Source of the DNA: Bacteroidales bacterium
Lineage (GTDB): Bacteria; Bacteroidota; Bacteroidia; Bacteroidales; P3
Assembly: GCA_017555745.1 (NCBI GenBank)
Contig: JAFZFU010000037.1
Location: 1 to 33,830, forward strand
Direction of reading: 5' to 3'
DNA length: 33,830 nucleotides
A program made the position numbers and the translations under genes. How positions within the stretch are numbered: the first letter of the stretch is position 1; each line of letters opens with the position of its first letter. This document shows positions 33,623 to 33,830 of the stretch, piece after piece. Under the pieces are notes generated by a model. It saw nothing but the letters and a program-made list of their open reading frames with translations. It made no database searches and had not been told where the DNA came from.

Positions 33623-33830
33623 AACTATACGTAATTATTATCAAAATATAACAACAAAATACCCTCAATCCTTTACCGGGAAAGAAAGGGATTCAGAGAC
33701 AGGCTTTTCCTACTTCGGAGCACGGTATTACGATTCCGATATTTTGACTGGTTGGCTTAGTGTGGATCCTATGGCGGATAAGTACCTTGGTTTGTCTCCT
33801 TATGCTTATTGTGCTTGGAACCCGGTGAAT
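33612..33830 (+). CDS. RHS-core protein, cassette E, cut by window end
   Basis: ATG at 33612, inside the last 11 bases of the preceding gene, opens a frame with leader YKTIRNYYQNITTKYPQS and then the RHS core (TGKERDSETGFSYFGARYYD, GWLSVDPMADKYLG, YAYCAWNPVN). It is open to the end of the window. The tip and its immunity gene lie outside. It shows that the tandem series continues. Confidence 0.75.
   Translation, partial: MMYKTIRNYYQNITTKYPQSFTGKERDSETGFSYFGARYYDSDILTGWLSVDPMADKYLGLSPYAYCAWNPVN

Noticed and set aside
27469-33830. RHS-core repeats as an insertion sequence or composite transposon
   Set aside because: No transposase, no terminal inverted repeats and no target duplications; the shared DNA is coding RHS core and promoter, fitting gene duplication.

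Overview
The window looks like chromosomal DNA from a member of the Bacteroidota, most likely order Bacteroidales. It carries a TonB-dependent receptor with an N-terminal carboxypeptidase-regulatory-like domain, a PorV/PorQ-family outer-membrane protein, a large secreted protein with a type IX (T9SS)-style C-terminal domain, a fused SecDF and a DUF4296 lipoprotein. Several genes are preceded by the Bacteroides-type -7 box TAnnTTTG. I cannot name genus or species from the sequence.

Layout. 2-619: 3' part of an outer-membrane beta-barrel gene. 620-1752: a long non-coding stretch holding a terminator, C-rich tandem repeats, a long array of degenerate 22-bp-phased units and a 195-bp palindromic MITE-like element. 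1753-2640 (minus): greA and a HIT protein. 2810-12995 (minus): a probable four-gene envelope operon (small acidic membrane protein, TonB-dependent receptor, 1626-residue secreted protein, PorV/PorQ protein) behind a good promoter at 13018-13048. 13120-16185 (minus): secDF, divergent from radC (16396-17109). 17110-17751: non-coding, with a second 22-bp-phased array. Then sufB standing alone, a PepSY-like secreted protein (minus), glutamate decarboxylase, and tRNA-Lys(CTT), tRNA-Pro(CGG) and tRNA-Thr(CGT). 22167-25448 (minus): rsmA, an MntP-like protein, a DUF4296 lipoprotein and a YifB/ComM ATPase, closely packed. 25700-27281 (plus): rbfA and a LolC/E-type permease.

From 27282 the character changes. 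A third 22-bp-phased array leads into a tandem set of five short RHS-core genes (the last cut by the window end). Each carries the same RHS-core segment of about 55-60 residues, followed by an unrelated AT-rich C-terminal tip. Each of the four complete ones is followed by a different small gene that is a candidate immunity protein: a one-TM DUF3592-like protein, a HEAT-like alpha-helical protein, a two-TM protein and an exported protein. The first three RHS genes have a near-identical promoter box exactly 22 nt before the ATG. From the third on, genes are joined by overlapping stop/start codons. None has a shell-forming Rhs body or a signal peptide. I read this as an orphan toxin-tip/immunity reservoir or expressed tip array, and it is the most interesting system here. 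The tip of the fourth gene looks like a permuted papain-like (LRAT/NlpC-like) enzyme and its partner is exported, which fits an envelope target.

Other points: three separate intergenic arrays share the 22-bp phase and related cores; an MntP-family protein has Asn at both positions where the family has Asp; sufB is monocistronic. All functional calls are from reading the sequence and recalled family knowledge; no database search was run.
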